A stretch of 64,000 nucleotides of DNA from Verrucomicrobiales bacterium. Lineage in GTDB: Bacteria; Verrucomicrobiota; Verrucomicrobiia; Methylacidiphilales; JAAUTS01. The stretch is from NCBI GenBank assembly GCA_031256975.1, contig JAIRPN010000005.1, forward strand, positions 62,001 through 126,000, read 5' to 3'. The notes below the pieces were generated by a model. The model did no database searches and had not been told where the DNA came from. It saw only the letters and a list, made by a program, of their open reading frames with translations. Below, piece by piece: positions 51,392 to 60,754 of this stretch; within the stretch, counting starts at the first letter, position 1, and each line of letters opens with the position of its first letter. The position numbers and the translations under genes are program-made.

Positions 51392-52912
51392 TTATTTGAA
51401 TGCGGCATGATCGGCAAAAACCCCGGCATTCGCCTTGGAAAGCTTGTTATGGAACGCCTGCAAACTCTTGTACAGCTTGAGGTTCTTCTTGTTCGGCAAC
51501 GCACGCGTGCTGGCATCGGTTTTGACAAAATCATCGGTGATTTGCTGCACGCGGACACGTTCGCCATTGGCGACCGCGTAATTCCATTTCGCCTGGATTG
51601 CCGCGCCGTAAGCCGCGCCTTCCGCGGTGGCCAGACCGATGACTTCGGTATCAAACACATCGGCCAGAATTTGCCGCCAGAGCGGATTCTTCGAACCGCC
51701 GCCGGTGACACGGATTTGCTTCGGACGAATGCCGAGGTCTTTCAGGCGGTCGAGGCCGTAGTTCAGGCCCAAGGCCACGCCTTCGAGGGTTGCGCGCGCC
51801 ATGTGCGCCGCGGTGAAATTGCGCGAATTCAAACCAAAGAACACACCGCTGGAAGTCGGCAGGTTCGGCGTACGCTCTCCTTCGAAATACGGCAGCAACA
51901 CCAAGCCGTCCGCACCCGCCGCGATTTTTACCGCCTCGGCGGTCAGCTTGTCATTGTCCCATTTCCAGGCCGCCTTGAACAATTCGGTGGCCACGGTCAC
52001 GTTCATGGTGCAGATCAACGGCAGCCACGCGCCGGTGCTGTCGCAAAATGCCGCGACTTCGCCCTGCGGGTCGACCACCGGGCGTGAGGAATAGGCAAAA
52101 ATGGTGCCGGAAGTACCCAAGCTGGCGGTCACCATGCCGATTTTGGTATTGCCGGTGCCGATCGCGGCCATCATGTTGTCGCCGCCGCCGGAGGAAATCA
52201 CGATACCCGCGTCCAAACCCAAACGTTTCGCCACATCGGCCTTCAATTCGCCGGACGGTTCGCCCGAAGGGCTGATCGGCGGCAGTTTCGACGCTAATGA
52301 CGAGTCAATCGCGTTGATCACCGGATCGCTCCAGTTGCGGGTCTTCACGTCGAAGAAGCCGGTGCCCGAGGCGTCGCCCGCTTCCATGCGGCGGTTGCCG
52401 GTCAGGTGGAAATTCAGATAATCGTGCGGCAGCAACACGGTATGCAGGTTCTTGAAATTCTGCGGTTCGTTTTGCTTGAGCCAGGCGATTTTCGAGGCGG
52501 TAAAACCGGCGGGGATGCCGTTGCCGGTCAGCGCCACCGTGCGGTCCATGCCGCCCAGCTTGTTGACCAGTGAATCGGCTTGCGAGGAAGTGCTGGTATC
52601 GCACCACAACTTGGCGGGACGAATCACCTCGCCCTTTTCATCGAGCGGCACGAAACCATGCTGCTGTCCGGAAACGCCGATGCCCTTGATCGCCGAGGCC
52701 TTGACCTTGGAAACGCTAATCGCCTTCTTGATGGATTCCTCCATCGCTTTCACCCAGGTCTTGGGATGTTGTTCCTTGGCACCGGAAGACAGCCCCTCGA
52801 TAAAACCGTAGGAAGAGGATGCCGATCCCAGAATTTTGCCATTTTTCCCATCGATGACAATTGCCTTGGTACTTTGCGTGCCGCTGTCGACACCAATGAA
52901 ATACTCGCTCAT
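51392..52912 (-). CDS. xylB: Xylulokinase
   Basis: 506 residues, FGGY kinase. Signatures are YFIGVDSGTQSTKAIVID (phosphate-1), GIGVSGQQHGFVPLDEKG (sugar site), and RVTGGGSKNPLWRQILADV near the C-terminus. It phosphorylates D-xylulose for the pentose phosphate pathway. No xylose isomerase or transporter is in the window. It is divergent from mnmE. Confidence 0.9.
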   Translation of the reverse strand: MSEYFIGVDSGTQSTKAIVIDGKNGKILGSASSSYGFIEGLSSGAKEQHPKTWVKAMEESIKKAISVSKVKASAIKGIGVSGQQHGFVPLDEKGEVIRPAKLWCDTSTSSQADSLVNKLGGMDRTVALTGNGIPAGFTASKIAWLKQNEPQNFKNLHTVLLPHDYLNFHLTGNRRMEAGDASGTGFFDVKTRNWSDPVINAIDSSLASKLPPISPSGEPSGELKADVAKRLGLDAGIVISSGGGDNMMAAIGTGNTKIGMVTASLGTSGTIFAYSSRPVVDPQGEVAAFCDSTGAWLPLICTMNVTVATELFKAAWKWDNDKLTAEAVKIAAGADGLVLLPYFEGERTPNLPTSSGVFFGLNSRNFTAAHMARATLEGVALGLNYGLDRLKDLGIRPKQIRVTGGGSKNPLWRQILADVFDTEVIGLATAEGAAYGAAIQAKWNYAVANGERVRVQQITDDFVKTDASTRALPNKKNLKLYKSLQAFHNKLSKANAGVFADHAAFK

Positions 52913-53040
52913 AAAGCGTTAATTGTAACTGCTGTAAAAAATAAATCGAGTAAAATTCTATTCACCGTTAGCGGGGAATTTGGAGCTAAGGGAAAATCCC
53001 CTTTTTACTTTGCCCGGTTCCATGATTAAATAATCATTCC

Positions 53041-54366
53041 ATGAGCAGCGACACTATCATCGCCCTGAGCACTCCTCCAGGAGTGTCCGCGTTGGCCCTC
53101 ATCCGCATTAGCGGCCCGCAGGCGCATGAACTGGCGGGACGACACTTTGGCAAGGCTCCGGCCCCGCGGATGGCAACACATGGCAATCTGCGCGACACCG
53201 ACGGCAAAATCCTCGACGACGTGGTTTTAACTTCGTGGTCAGCGCCCGCCTCTTTCACCGGAGAGCACATGGTGGAAATTTCCTGCCACGGCAACATGCT
53301 GATTGTGGAAAACATTCTGCAGTCGCTAATCGCCAGTGGTGCGCGCTTAGCCGAACCGGGAGAATTTTCCCGCCGCGCCTTTCTCAACGGCAAAATGGAC
53401 TTGTCGCAGGCGGAGGGCATCATCGACCTGATTCACGCCCGCAGCGAACGCGCCCTGCGCGCGGCCCGCGCCCTGCAGGAAGGCAAACTCGGCAGGATGA
53501 TGCTGGTCGAGCGTGAAAATCTATTGCAGGTATTGTCGCATCTCGAGGCCTACATCGATTTCCCGGACGAGGATATTTCACCCGATGTCGGCGAAAGTTT
53601 CCGCAGCAAGATTACGCAGACACAAAAAAATATCCGTCTGCTGTTGGCGTCCGCGCGCGAAGGGGCGATGCTGCGACAGGGCTTGAACGTGGTCATTAGC
53701 GGCGCACCGAACGCCGGAAAATCCAGCCTGCTCAATGTCCTGCTGGAACGCGACCGCGCCATCGTCAGCCCGATTGCCGGAACCACCCGCGACACCATCG
53801 AGGAGGAAATCATCCTGGAAGGCGTGGTCATTCGTTTGATCGACAGCGCGGGTTTGCGCGAGAGTGACGACGAAATCGAAAAACTCGGCATCGCCCGCAC
53901 TCAGCAGGCCCTGGACAAGGCCGATCTGGTGTTGCATCTGGTTGACGGTTCCGAACCGGTTAATAAACCGCTAACAGTGAAAGTGCCGGGAAACGTCCCG
54001 GTCATCACCTGCCTGACCAAATGCGACCTGTCGCCAAAACAGGACGCTAACGGCAAACTGCCTATTTCCACTGTTAGCGGCACGGGTATTGCCGAATTGA
54101 AAAATGAAATGATCCGCTTGTTACGCTTGAATGAGACCAGTGCCAACTTGGATTACATCGCCATTAGCGTCCGGCACGAAACCTTGCTGCGGGAAGCCGA
54201 CGAATGCCTGGGTAACGCGCTAAACGCCATCGGACAAAACGCCGCGCCGGAATACGTCAGCAGCGACCTGCGGCAAGCCCTCGATGCCTGTGGAAAGATC
54301 GTCGGTGAAGTCACCAACGAGGACATCCTCGACCGTCTCTTTAAAAATTTCTGCATCGGTAAATAA
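53041..54366 (+). CDS. mnmE: tRNA modification GTPase MnmE
   Basis: 441 residues. The N-terminal folate-binding domain includes IIALSTPPGVSALALIRISG and EISCHGNMLIVENI. The G domain has GAPNAGKSSLLNVLL (G1), AGTTRDT (G2), DSAG (G3) and a G4-like TKCDL. The C-terminal end is DRLFKNFCIGK, the universal MnmE tail with the catalytic cysteine. With MnmG it makes the 5-carboxymethylaminomethyl group on wobble uridine. Nine copies of the TTAGCG word lie within it. Confidence 0.97.
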   Translation: MSSDTIIALSTPPGVSALALIRISGPQAHELAGRHFGKAPAPRMATHGNLRDTDGKILDDVVLTSWSAPASFTGEHMVEISCHGNMLIVENILQSLIASGARLAEPGEFSRRAFLNGKMDLSQAEGIIDLIHARSERALRAARALQEGKLGRMMLVERENLLQVLSHLEAYIDFPDEDISPDVGESFRSKITQTQKNIRLLLASAREGAMLRQGLNVVISGAPNAGKSSLLNVLLERDRAIVSPIAGTTRDTIEEEIILEGVVIRLIDSAGLRESDDEIEKLGIARTQQALDKADLVLHLVDGSEPVNKPLTVKVPGNVPVITCLTKCDLSPKQDANGKLPISTVSGTGIAELKNEMIRLLRLNETSANLDYIAISVRHETLLREADECLGNALNAIGQNAAPEYVSSDLRQALDACGKIVGEVTNEDILDRLFKNFCIGK

Positions 54367-54370
54367 TAAG

Positions 54371-54450
54371 ATTAAACGCAGAGGCGCGGAGAACACGGAG
54401 TTTTTTATTAACGAGTATTTCTCAGCGACCTCCGCGTCTCTGCGTTTAAT
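54371..54450. repeat. Intergenic hairpin repeat, GCAGAGACGCGGAG family (copy 3)
   Basis: ATTAAACGCAGAGGCGCGGA(G) at 54371-54391 pairs with (C)TCCGCGTCTCTGCGTTTAAT at 54430-54450 (one mismatch). It starts 4 bases after mnmE and overlaps the last bases of the convergent Ada-like gene. Confidence 0.75.
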
Positions 54451-55273
54451 TGCTATTTTTCGCCCGTTCCCAAGCGATCAGCGCCGCCTTGCGCGGACTT
54501 CCCCAATGGTAATTGCCGATATTGATTTCGCCCCTGATGACCCGGTGACATGGGATCAAATAAGCCACCGGATTGTCGCCAACGGCGGAACCGACCGCAC
54601 GGCTGGCACTCGGCTTGCCAATGGCTTGGGCGATTGTCCGGTAAGTCGCCAGCGAGCCAAATGGAATTTTCAACAAAGCTTCCCACACCTTGATTTGAAA
54701 CTTGGTGCCCTGCAAAAACAGGCGCAAGGGCTGGCCGGATTTTCCGGCAAAGATCGCCGACGCTAATGACAAAGTCTTTTGTTGGTTACGGACAATTTTC
54801 GCGTTCACCCATTTGCGATTCAATTCATCCACCAGTTCCGCGACGCTAACTGTGACAAAACTCATGCTGCAAATTCCCCGTTCGGTGACCGCGATGAAAC
54901 AATCGCCAAACGGCGTCGAATGTACCCCGTATTCGATCAACAAATCATTTCCGCTACGACGGTATTCATCCGGCGTCACCGCCTCGATTTTGACAAACAG
55001 ATCATAGACCCGCGACTGCGCCGACAGTCCGACCATATCCGCCGCCTCGATCAAATCCCGGCTGGTCATTAGCGTCTTTTTCAATTCCTCCAAGGTAAGA
55101 AATTGCAGGAATTTCTTCGGACTAATGCCCGCCCATTCGCTGAAAATCCGCTGGAAGTGAAAGGGGCTGACATGGCTGTTGGCGGCAATTTCCTCCAGCG
55201 ACGGCTGCCGCTTGAAATTTTCCACCAGATAACCGATGGCCTTCTCCACCCGTTTGAAATTCACATCGTTCAT
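54446..55273 (-). CDS. AraC-type regulator fused to O6-alkylguanine DNA alkyltransferase (Ada-like)
   Basis: 275 residues from ATG at 55273. The N-terminal AraC helix-turn-helix region has LEEIAANSHVSPFHFQRIFS and SAQSRVYDLFVKIEAVTPD. The C-terminal alkyltransferase has the active-site motif IPCHRVIRGEINIGNYHWG preceded by FGSLATYRTIA and SRAVGSAVGDNPVAYL. The N-terminal zinc methyl-phosphotriester sensor of E. coli Ada is missing. It repairs O6-methylguanine and may regulate its own expression. Confidence 0.9.
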   Translation of the reverse strand: MNDVNFKRVEKAIGYLVENFKRQPSLEEIAANSHVSPFHFQRIFSEWAGISPKKFLQFLTLEELKKTLMTSRDLIEAADMVGLSAQSRVYDLFVKIEAVTPDEYRRSGNDLLIEYGVHSTPFGDCFIAVTERGICSMSFVTVSVAELVDELNRKWVNAKIVRNQQKTLSLASAIFAGKSGQPLRLFLQGTKFQIKVWEALLKIPFGSLATYRTIAQAIGKPSASRAVGSAVGDNPVAYLIPCHRVIRGEINIGNYHWGSPRKAALIAWERAKNSN

Positions 55274-55372
55274 GAACACAAACTAACCCGCCATCCGGTC
55301 CCGCTCAACCCGCTTCTTGCTAACTTTGCGGCCTTGCCCCTCGGCACGGTTGCGTTAAACTCGCCGCAACGC

Positions 55373-56371
55373 ATGATTTACGAAAAAATTCTACGTCCCA
55401 TTTTGTTCAAGACCACCGATCCCGAGTCGATCCATCACACCGCGTCATTCATTCTCAAATACAGCCCGGTGCTGCCGCTAATCGCGCCGCTGCTCCAGCC
55501 GAAAGATGAACCCGTCAAACTCTGGGACCTGACTTTCCGCAACCGTCTCGGCCTCGCCGCCGGCTTCGACAAGGAAGCCACGCTGATCAAGGCCTTTTAT
55601 CGCCTCGGTTTCGGCCACACCGAGGTCGGCACCATCACCCGCCATGCACAACCCGGCAATCCGAAACCGCGCGTGTTCCGTTGTCCCTCCGAACAAGGCC
55701 TGGTCAACCGCATGGGTTTCCCCAACAGCGGCGCGGATGTCATTGCCGAACGCCTGACCAGATTGCGGTTAGTGTGGGGCAAACCGGATTACCCGATTGG
55801 CGTCAACATCGGTAAATCCAAGGTCACCGAACTCCATGAAGCCGCTAACGATTATCTCTATTCCTTCGAAAAATTACATGCGGTCGGCGATTACTTCGTG
55901 GTCAATGTCAGTTCGCCCAACACCCCCGGCCTGCGTAACCTGCAAAGCGTTGAATCATTGCGCCCGATTTTGTCTGCCTTGCAGGCCGCTAATGACAAGC
56001 TTGGCAGCAAGCCCTTGTTGTTGAAAATCGCGCCGGATCTGGCACTGGACGACATCGCCGCCATCCTGTCGCTCATCACCGAATTGAAGTTGCACGGCAT
56101 CGTCGCCACCAACACCACCATCGACCACAGCGCCATCACATTGAAGGAAACCGGCGGCCTGAGCGGTGTTCCTGTCCGCAAAAAAAGCACCGATATCATT
56201 CATTTTATCGCCAAGGAAACCGGCGGTAAATTGCCGATCATCGGCGTCGGCGGTGTCTTCACCCACGATGATTTCCTAGAAAAAATTGATGCCGGGGCCA
56301 GTCTGGTGCAACTCTACACCGGCTTCATCTACCGCGGCCCGTTCACGGCCAAGCGGGTGTTAAATCGCTAG
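55373..56371 (+). CDS. pyrD: Dihydroorotate dehydrogenase (quinone)
   Basis: 332 residues from ATG at 55373 (MIYEKILRPILFK); the longer frame from 55103 runs through the divergent Ada-like gene and is rejected. Class 2 features are the N-terminal membrane-association helix, NRLGLAAGFDKEATLI, EVGTITRHAQPGNPKPRVFR, VNVSSPNTPGLRNLQ, TNTTIDHSAI and IGVGGVF. It oxidises dihydroorotate to orotate using quinone. The nearest neighbours are unrelated. Confidence 0.95.
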   Translation: MIYEKILRPILFKTTDPESIHHTASFILKYSPVLPLIAPLLQPKDEPVKLWDLTFRNRLGLAAGFDKEATLIKAFYRLGFGHTEVGTITRHAQPGNPKPRVFRCPSEQGLVNRMGFPNSGADVIAERLTRLRLVWGKPDYPIGVNIGKSKVTELHEAANDYLYSFEKLHAVGDYFVVNVSSPNTPGLRNLQSVESLRPILSALQAANDKLGSKPLLLKIAPDLALDDIAAILSLITELKLHGIVATNTTIDHSAITLKETGGLSGVPVRKKSTDIIHFIAKETGGKLPIIGVGGVFTHDDFLEKIDAGASLVQLYTGFIYRGPFTAKRVLNR

Positions 56372-56376
56372 CAAGG

Positions 56377-56445
56377 TAACACAGACATTCTTGTCTGTGT
56401 AATCTCTGTAAAACGCACAGGCAGGAATGTCTGTGCTACCTTACA
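56377..56445. repeat. Intergenic hairpin repeat, ACAGACATTCTTGTCTGTG family (copy 2)
   Basis: GTAACACAGACATTCTTGTC (56376-56395) pairs with CACAGGCAGGAATGTCTGTG (56416-56435) and GCTACCTTAC. Closely related to 28281-28345. It lies between convergent pyrD and rpmA. Confidence 0.75.
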
Positions 56446-56484
56446 AAACAAAAACGCCGAACCGGTTGCCCGATTCGGCGTTGT
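56446..56484 (-). terminator. Terminator of rplU-rpmA
   Basis: On the minus strand AACGCCGAATCGG and CCGGTTCGGCGTT pair as a 12-bp stem with one mismatch, followed by TTTGTTTTG. It lies 24 bases after the rpmA stop codon. Confidence 0.8.
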
Positions 56485-56507
56485 GAAAATCTCGCTGTTA
56501 GCGTCGC

Positions 56508-56756
56508 TTAAGCTTTTTCCACGATGGAAACGCGGCGGTTCGGCTTGTCGAATTTGACTTCGCCGTCCTTGAGCGCGAACAGGGTGTGGTCGCGGCCCAT
56601 GCCAACGTTGACACCGGCGCGATACTTGGTGCCGCGCTGGCGGACGATGATGTTGCCGGCGATAACCAGTTCACCGCCGAATTTTTTCACGCCGAGGCGC
56701 TTGCTGACGCTGTCGCGTCCGTTTTGCGTGCTACCTTGACCTTTTTTATGTGCCAT
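56508..56756 (-). CDS. rpmA: Ribosomal protein bL27
   Basis: 82 residues. Family signature: [20 protein letters not shown] and [20 protein letters not shown]. The N-terminal segment reaches the peptidyl transferase centre. It follows rplU by 13 bases. No N-terminal extension of the Firmicutes type is present. Confidence 0.98.
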   Translation of the reverse strand: MAHKKGQGSTQNGRDSVSKRLGVKKFGGELVIAGNIIVRQRGTKYRAGVNVGMGRDHTLFALKDGEVKFDKPNRRVSIVEKA

Positions 56757-56769
56757 AACTTGTTACTCC

Positions 56770-57087
56770 TTATTTAGCGGAAATCGCGCCGATCTTGACG
56801 CGGGTGTGCTTTTGCCGATGGCCCACGGTGCGGTGGTAACCTTTGCGGCGTTTGAATTTGAAAGCGATCACTTTTTCGCCTTTGACGGCTTCGTCAATGA
56901 CTTCACCGCTAACGGTCGCACCGCTAATGGTGGGGCTGCCGACGGTGACAGTGTCGCCGTTGCCGATCATCAAGACTTCGTTAAAAACGGCCGTCTTTCC
57001 GGCTTCCGCGTCGATCAACTCCACGTCGATCACATCGCCTGCCGCCACTTTATACTGTTTACCGCCTGTGCGTATTACTGCGAACAT
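56770..57087 (-). CDS. rplU: Ribosomal protein bL21
   Basis: 105 residues. MFAVIRTGGKQYKVAAGDVI, EVLMIGNGDTVTVGSPTISG, VIAFKFKRRKGYHRTVGHRQ are the standard L21 blocks. It is the first gene of the rplU-rpmA pair. AGGAAGG ribosome site 8 bases before the start. Confidence 0.98.
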   Translation of the reverse strand: MFAVIRTGGKQYKVAAGDVIDVELIDAEAGKTAVFNEVLMIGNGDTVTVGSPTISGATVSGEVIDEAVKGEKVIAFKFKRRKGYHRTVGHRQKHTRVKIGAISAK

Positions 57088-57253
57088 AATGTAAATCCTT
57101 CCTGAAAAGCTCTCTAAACTGCCTGAATTATTCTTTGAAACAAGCAGAAAATGCGGTTTTTTCGGTTTTTTTTTACGCTTAGCGGTTTCAATGCCGCCCG
57201 CGGTGAAAAATTGTAATGCCAGATTTCCCCTGCTCTGCTTAATTTAATCACCC

Positions 57254-58051
57254 ATGTTGGCTTATTACACGCATAATCTGAATCCGTTCCTGATCCATTT
57301 TTCCGGCAACTGGGGCATCCGCTATTACGGACTGGCCTATGTGCTGGGCTTTATCGCGGTGTATTTCGGCTTCATGTATTTCCACAAAAAAGGCTGGTCC
57401 ACCCTGAACAAGGACCAGGTCGCCGATTTGCTGACCTGGGTGGTAATCGGCACGCTGGCGGGCGGACGTTTGGGGTATTGCCTGCTTTACGACTTCAATC
57501 ACACAATCCATGACCCCGTTTCCATCATCGCGTTCTGGCGCGAGGGCGGCATTAGCGGCATGGCCAGCCATGGCGGAATGATCGGCATCGTGATTGCCAT
57601 CACCCTATTCGCCAAACGGCACAAATTGAATTTCTGGCAATTGGCGGACAACATCGTGACGGTGGCGCCAATCGGCTTGTTTTTCGGCCGCATTGCCAAT
57701 TTTATTAATGGCGAATTGTGGGGCCGGCCGACCGATGTCCCCTGGGCTTTCATCTTTCCCGAGGCGGGTCCGCAACCGCGCCATCCCTCGCAATTGTATG
57801 AGGCCTTTCTGGAAGGCTTGGTGCTGTTCGGCATCATGCTGTGGCTGCGGCACAAGAAAGCCGCCACGGGTGTCCCGCTGTTGGCGTTCTTCACTTGCTA
57901 CGCGATTTTTCGCATCATCGCCGAATGCTTCCGCCAGCCGGACCCGCAGATCGGTTATTATTGGGGATTCGCCACGCAGGGGCAATTGTTGTCCCTCGGC
58001 TTGATTGCACTGGCAGGATTTTTTTACTGGTGGCGTTTCAAAAGACACTAA
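57254..58051 (+). CDS. lgt: Prolipoprotein diacylglyceryl transferase
   Basis: 265 residues with about seven membrane segments. Signatures are YYGLAYVLGF, GGRLGYCLLYDF, HGGMIGIVIA and GLFFGRIANFINGELWGRP, with PRHPSQLYEAFLEG later. It attaches diacylglycerol to the lipobox cysteine of prolipoproteins; the serine hydrolase at 59.6 kb is a candidate substrate. The last 4 bases overlap the stop of the FHA gene on the other strand. Confidence 0.97.
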   Translation: MLAYYTHNLNPFLIHFSGNWGIRYYGLAYVLGFIAVYFGFMYFHKKGWSTLNKDQVADLLTWVVIGTLAGGRLGYCLLYDFNHTIHDPVSIIAFWREGGISGMASHGGMIGIVIAITLFAKRHKLNFWQLADNIVTVAPIGLFFGRIANFINGELWGRPTDVPWAFIFPEAGPQPRHPSQLYEAFLEGLVLFGIMLWLRHKKAATGVPLLAFFTCYAIFRIIAECFRQPDPQIGYYWGFATQGQLLSLGLIALAGFFYWWRFKRH

Positions 58052-58755
58052 TCCTCGATGATCGGATCAACCTTGGTCACTGAAACCTGAATTTCGACCT
58101 CACCGATCAGCAAGGTTTGCCCGTCGCGAACCAAGCCCTGGGTCACCGGCTGTCCGTCGACCTTCAACCCGTTCATGGACCCCAGATCCCGCACCAGCAA
58201 AGCCTCGTAATTCTGGATCAGCATGGCGTGACGGCGGGACACGGAACTGTCATTGAGCGGCAAATCATTGTCGGCATTGCGCCCGACCCGCACTTGTTTC
58301 TGGCGGATGGTGTAGCCAAACGGCTCGATTTCGGCGCTGGAAATATTCAGGCGGATGATATAGGCCGCGTCGCTCTCCGGCACAGACTTGACGGCATGCA
58401 ATTTCTCCGCCTCGGACTTGATGCGCTGGAATTCGCCATTGCCCTGCATCTGAATCACGCGCAGCAGGACATCCTGCACCTGGCTGCTCATGGTCATGCG
58501 GCGCGGCGTCACGGCGTCAACCCACTCGTGTTCGGAACCGTTGAAGCCCAGCATCTCACACATCGCGGCGTCACCGGTAAGCACCCCAATCTCCGCGTGC
58601 GCGACAATTCCGGAAACCAAATAAATTTCACCCGGCTGATCGCCGCAATTCACGATGAACTTGCCGGTCTGCCCGCTTTGTCCGTAATGCTGCAGCACAT
58701 CGCGCAGCATAAACACGGATGATAGCGATTGAATTTTTTTATCTTCAGCTCCCAC
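58048..58755 (-). CDS. DUF4388-like plus FHA domain protein
   Basis: 235 residues with a GTG start preceded by AAGGGG. The N-terminal half (about 10-110) resembles DUF4388/PATAN: LRDVLQHYGQSGQTGKFIV, GEIYLVSGIVAHAEIG. The C-terminal FHA domain has VRVGRNADNDLPLNDSSVSR and RHAMLIQN plus LGSMNGLKVDGQ, all key phospho-threonine-binding positions (Arg, Ser, Asn). FHA domains read Ser/Thr phosphorylation, and this layout is frequent in PVC and delta-proteobacterial signalling proteins. No kinase gene is adjacent. Confidence 0.85.
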   Translation of the reverse strand: MGAEDKKIQSLSSVFMLRDVLQHYGQSGQTGKFIVNCGDQPGEIYLVSGIVAHAEIGVLTGDAAMCEMLGFNGSEHEWVDAVTPRRMTMSSQVQDVLLRVIQMQGNGEFQRIKSEAEKLHAVKSVPESDAAYIIRLNISSAEIEPFGYTIRQKQVRVGRNADNDLPLNDSSVSRRHAMLIQNYEALLVRDLGSMNGLKVDGQPVTQGLVRDGQTLLIGEVEIQVSVTKVDPIIED

Positions 58756-58925
58756 TGCTTTAACCCCTTACATAAGAAAGTATCAAATTTGATGTACAAA
58801 TTCAAACAGATTTAAGAAGCAACAATGAAACCGTAAACTAAATATGTTTGCAAGGTAAACATTTTATTTAATATGTGAAAATTGCAATCTCGACTTTGCT
58901 GACCGATTCCGCAACATCGACTGTC

Positions 58926-59576
58926 ATGCGAAAGCTTCTGCTCATCGTTAGCGTCCTGTCGGCAATTCAATTTAGCCACGCCCAGGATGTTTCTTTCACC
59001 GCCGATGTCGCCAAATTCGCCGCCAAAGACCAGGCTGAAAGCTCACTGTTAGCGGCGAACCCGATCTTGTTCATCGGCAGTTCCTCCTTCACCAAATGGC
59101 AGGACGTCGGCGCTTACTTCCCCGACAAAAAAATCCTCAACCGCGCATTCGGCGGCTCGCGGTTGACCGACCAGATTTACTTCCTGCCGGAAGTGGTCCT
59201 GAAATACCAGCCCAAAAAAATCATCCTTTATTGCGGCGAGAACGACGTGGCGGGTGGCGCCAACAGCGAAGTGGTCCTCGACCGCCTGCAAATCTGGTTC
59301 CGCCAAGTCCGCAAAAACCTGCCCGACTGCGAGATCGTCTACCTCTCCATCAAATACAGTCCCTCGCGTGAGAAGTTTTTCCCGGTGGTCCGCGAAGCCA
59401 ACCAAAAAATCCAGGCCTGGCTCGCCCAACAACCCAACGCCAAGTACGCCGACATCACCGCCTGCATGCAGGACGCCAACGGCAAACTCCGCACCGACAT
59501 TTTCACCAAGGACATGCTGCACATGAATCCGGAAGGCTACAAACTCTGGCAAAAGGTGCTGGCTCCCTACCTGTAA
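58926..59576 (+). CDS. Secreted SGNH/GDSL hydrolase
   Basis: 216 residues from ATG at 58926, which gives a signal peptide (RKLLLIVSVLSAIQFSHAQ). SGNH blocks are ILFIGSSSFTKW (Ser), NRAFGGSRL (Gly), ILYCGENDVAGG (Asn) and DMLHMNPEGYKLWQ (Asp and His). It likely hydrolyses ester bonds on sugars or lipids. The 3' end of the gene, from ANGKL to the stop and a few bases beyond, is repeated as a fragment at 61319-61453. The serine hydrolase gene follows 7 bases later. Confidence 0.88.
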   Translation: MRKLLLIVSVLSAIQFSHAQDVSFTADVAKFAAKDQAESSLLAANPILFIGSSSFTKWQDVGAYFPDKKILNRAFGGSRLTDQIYFLPEVVLKYQPKKIILYCGENDVAGGANSEVVLDRLQIWFRQVRKNLPDCEIVYLSIKYSPSREKFFPVVREANQKIQAWLAQQPNAKYADITACMQDANGKLRTDIFTKDMLHMNPEGYKLWQKVLAPYL

Positions 59577-59583
59577 AATCCTT

Positions 59584-60753
59584 ATGACCAAACAACGGTA
59601 TTGTATTCTGGCGGCAGCCTTGCTGCTGTCCTTGGCCGCCTGTTCGAAAAACCAAGCCGCTAACGACGAGGCTCCGGCCAGCCCCGAAGTCACCGCCACG
59701 TTGCAGCCCTACCTGGACAGTTACAAGTTGGCGGGCATGGTCACCATCATCGCCGACAAAACCGGCAAGGTGCATTACCGCAACCTGCTCGGTTATGCCG
59801 ACGTGGAAAACAAAAAACCGATCAGCGAGGATAATGTCTTTTGGTGCGCTTCCATGTCGAAAATGTTTGTCGGCGCCTCGATCATGATGCTGGTCGATGA
59901 GGGCAAGGTCAGCCTCGATGACCCGGTTGCCAAATACATTCCCGAACTCGGCAAATGGATGGTGATTGCCGAAAAAGACAACAACCATGTCCTGCTAAAA
60001 CCCTTGGAACAACCGGTCACATTACGGCATCTCCTGAGCCACACCAGCGGCCTGACCTTTCTTTCCGAATTGCAACAAACGGTCGGGGCCGACACCACGC
60101 CGTTGAAAGCCCGCGCCCTGAGTTCGGTCACCGGCCCCTTGCAATGGCAGCCGGGCGAGAAATACCAATACGGCAACCAAGGCATGAACATCGCCGCCCG
60201 CGTGGTGGAAATCGTCAGCGGCATGCCTTACGAGGAATTTCTGCAGAAGCGTTTCTTCGACCCCCTCGGCATGACCGGGACCACCTTCTGGCCAAACGAC
60301 GCACAAATCGCCCGCCTTGCCGGAGCCTATGGCCCGAACAAGGAAAAGAACGGCTACCAAAAGGGCGATATCTCTTTCCTCACCAAGCCCTACAGCGATC
60401 GCTTGCACCGCTTCCCCGAGGCCGGCGGCGGGTTGTTCTCCACCACCCACGACATGTTCCGCTATGGCCTGATGCTCGCCAACAACGGCGAACTCGACGG
60501 CAAACGCTACCTGTCAGCGACGGCGATGGATGAATTGCGCAAGGAACAAACCGGCAAGACCAAGGTGAATTACAGCCTGGGTTACCACCTGCGCAACGGC
60601 ATGTTCGGCCACGACGGCGCCTACGGCACGGATTTGTCAGTGAATCCCCGGACCGGCATGGTCGCCCTGTTCATGGTCCAATGCACCGGCGGCGACCAAT
60701 GGAAAGCCCGCGACGAATTCCTGAAAACCGCCACGGCGGTATTTGCCAAATAA
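59584..60753 (+). CDS. Serine hydrolase lipoprotein, beta-lactamase class C / EstB-like
   Basis: 389 residues. The lipoprotein signal ends LLLSLAACSKN (lipobox LAAC). Catalytic motifs are CASMSKMFVGAS (S-x-x-K), KYQYGNQGMNIAARV (YxN) and GMFGHDGAYGTDL (H-x-G in place of KTG). Members include esterases, D-aminopeptidases and carboxypeptidases. Substrate unknown. It follows the SGNH hydrolase by 7 bases, so the two may work together on an extracellular substrate. Confidence 0.87.
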   Translation: MTKQRYCILAAALLLSLAACSKNQAANDEAPASPEVTATLQPYLDSYKLAGMVTIIADKTGKVHYRNLLGYADVENKKPISEDNVFWCASMSKMFVGASIMMLVDEGKVSLDDPVAKYIPELGKWMVIAEKDNNHVLLKPLEQPVTLRHLLSHTSGLTFLSELQQTVGADTTPLKARALSSVTGPLQWQPGEKYQYGNQGMNIAARVVEIVSGMPYEEFLQKRFFDPLGMTGTTFWPNDAQIARLAGAYGPNKEKNGYQKGDISFLTKPYSDRLHRFPEAGGGLFSTTHDMFRYGLMLANNGELDGKRYLSATAMDELRKEQTGKTKVNYSLGYHLRNGMFGHDGAYGTDLSVNPRTGMVALFMVQCTGGDQWKARDEFLKTATAVFAK

Positions 60754-60754
60754 A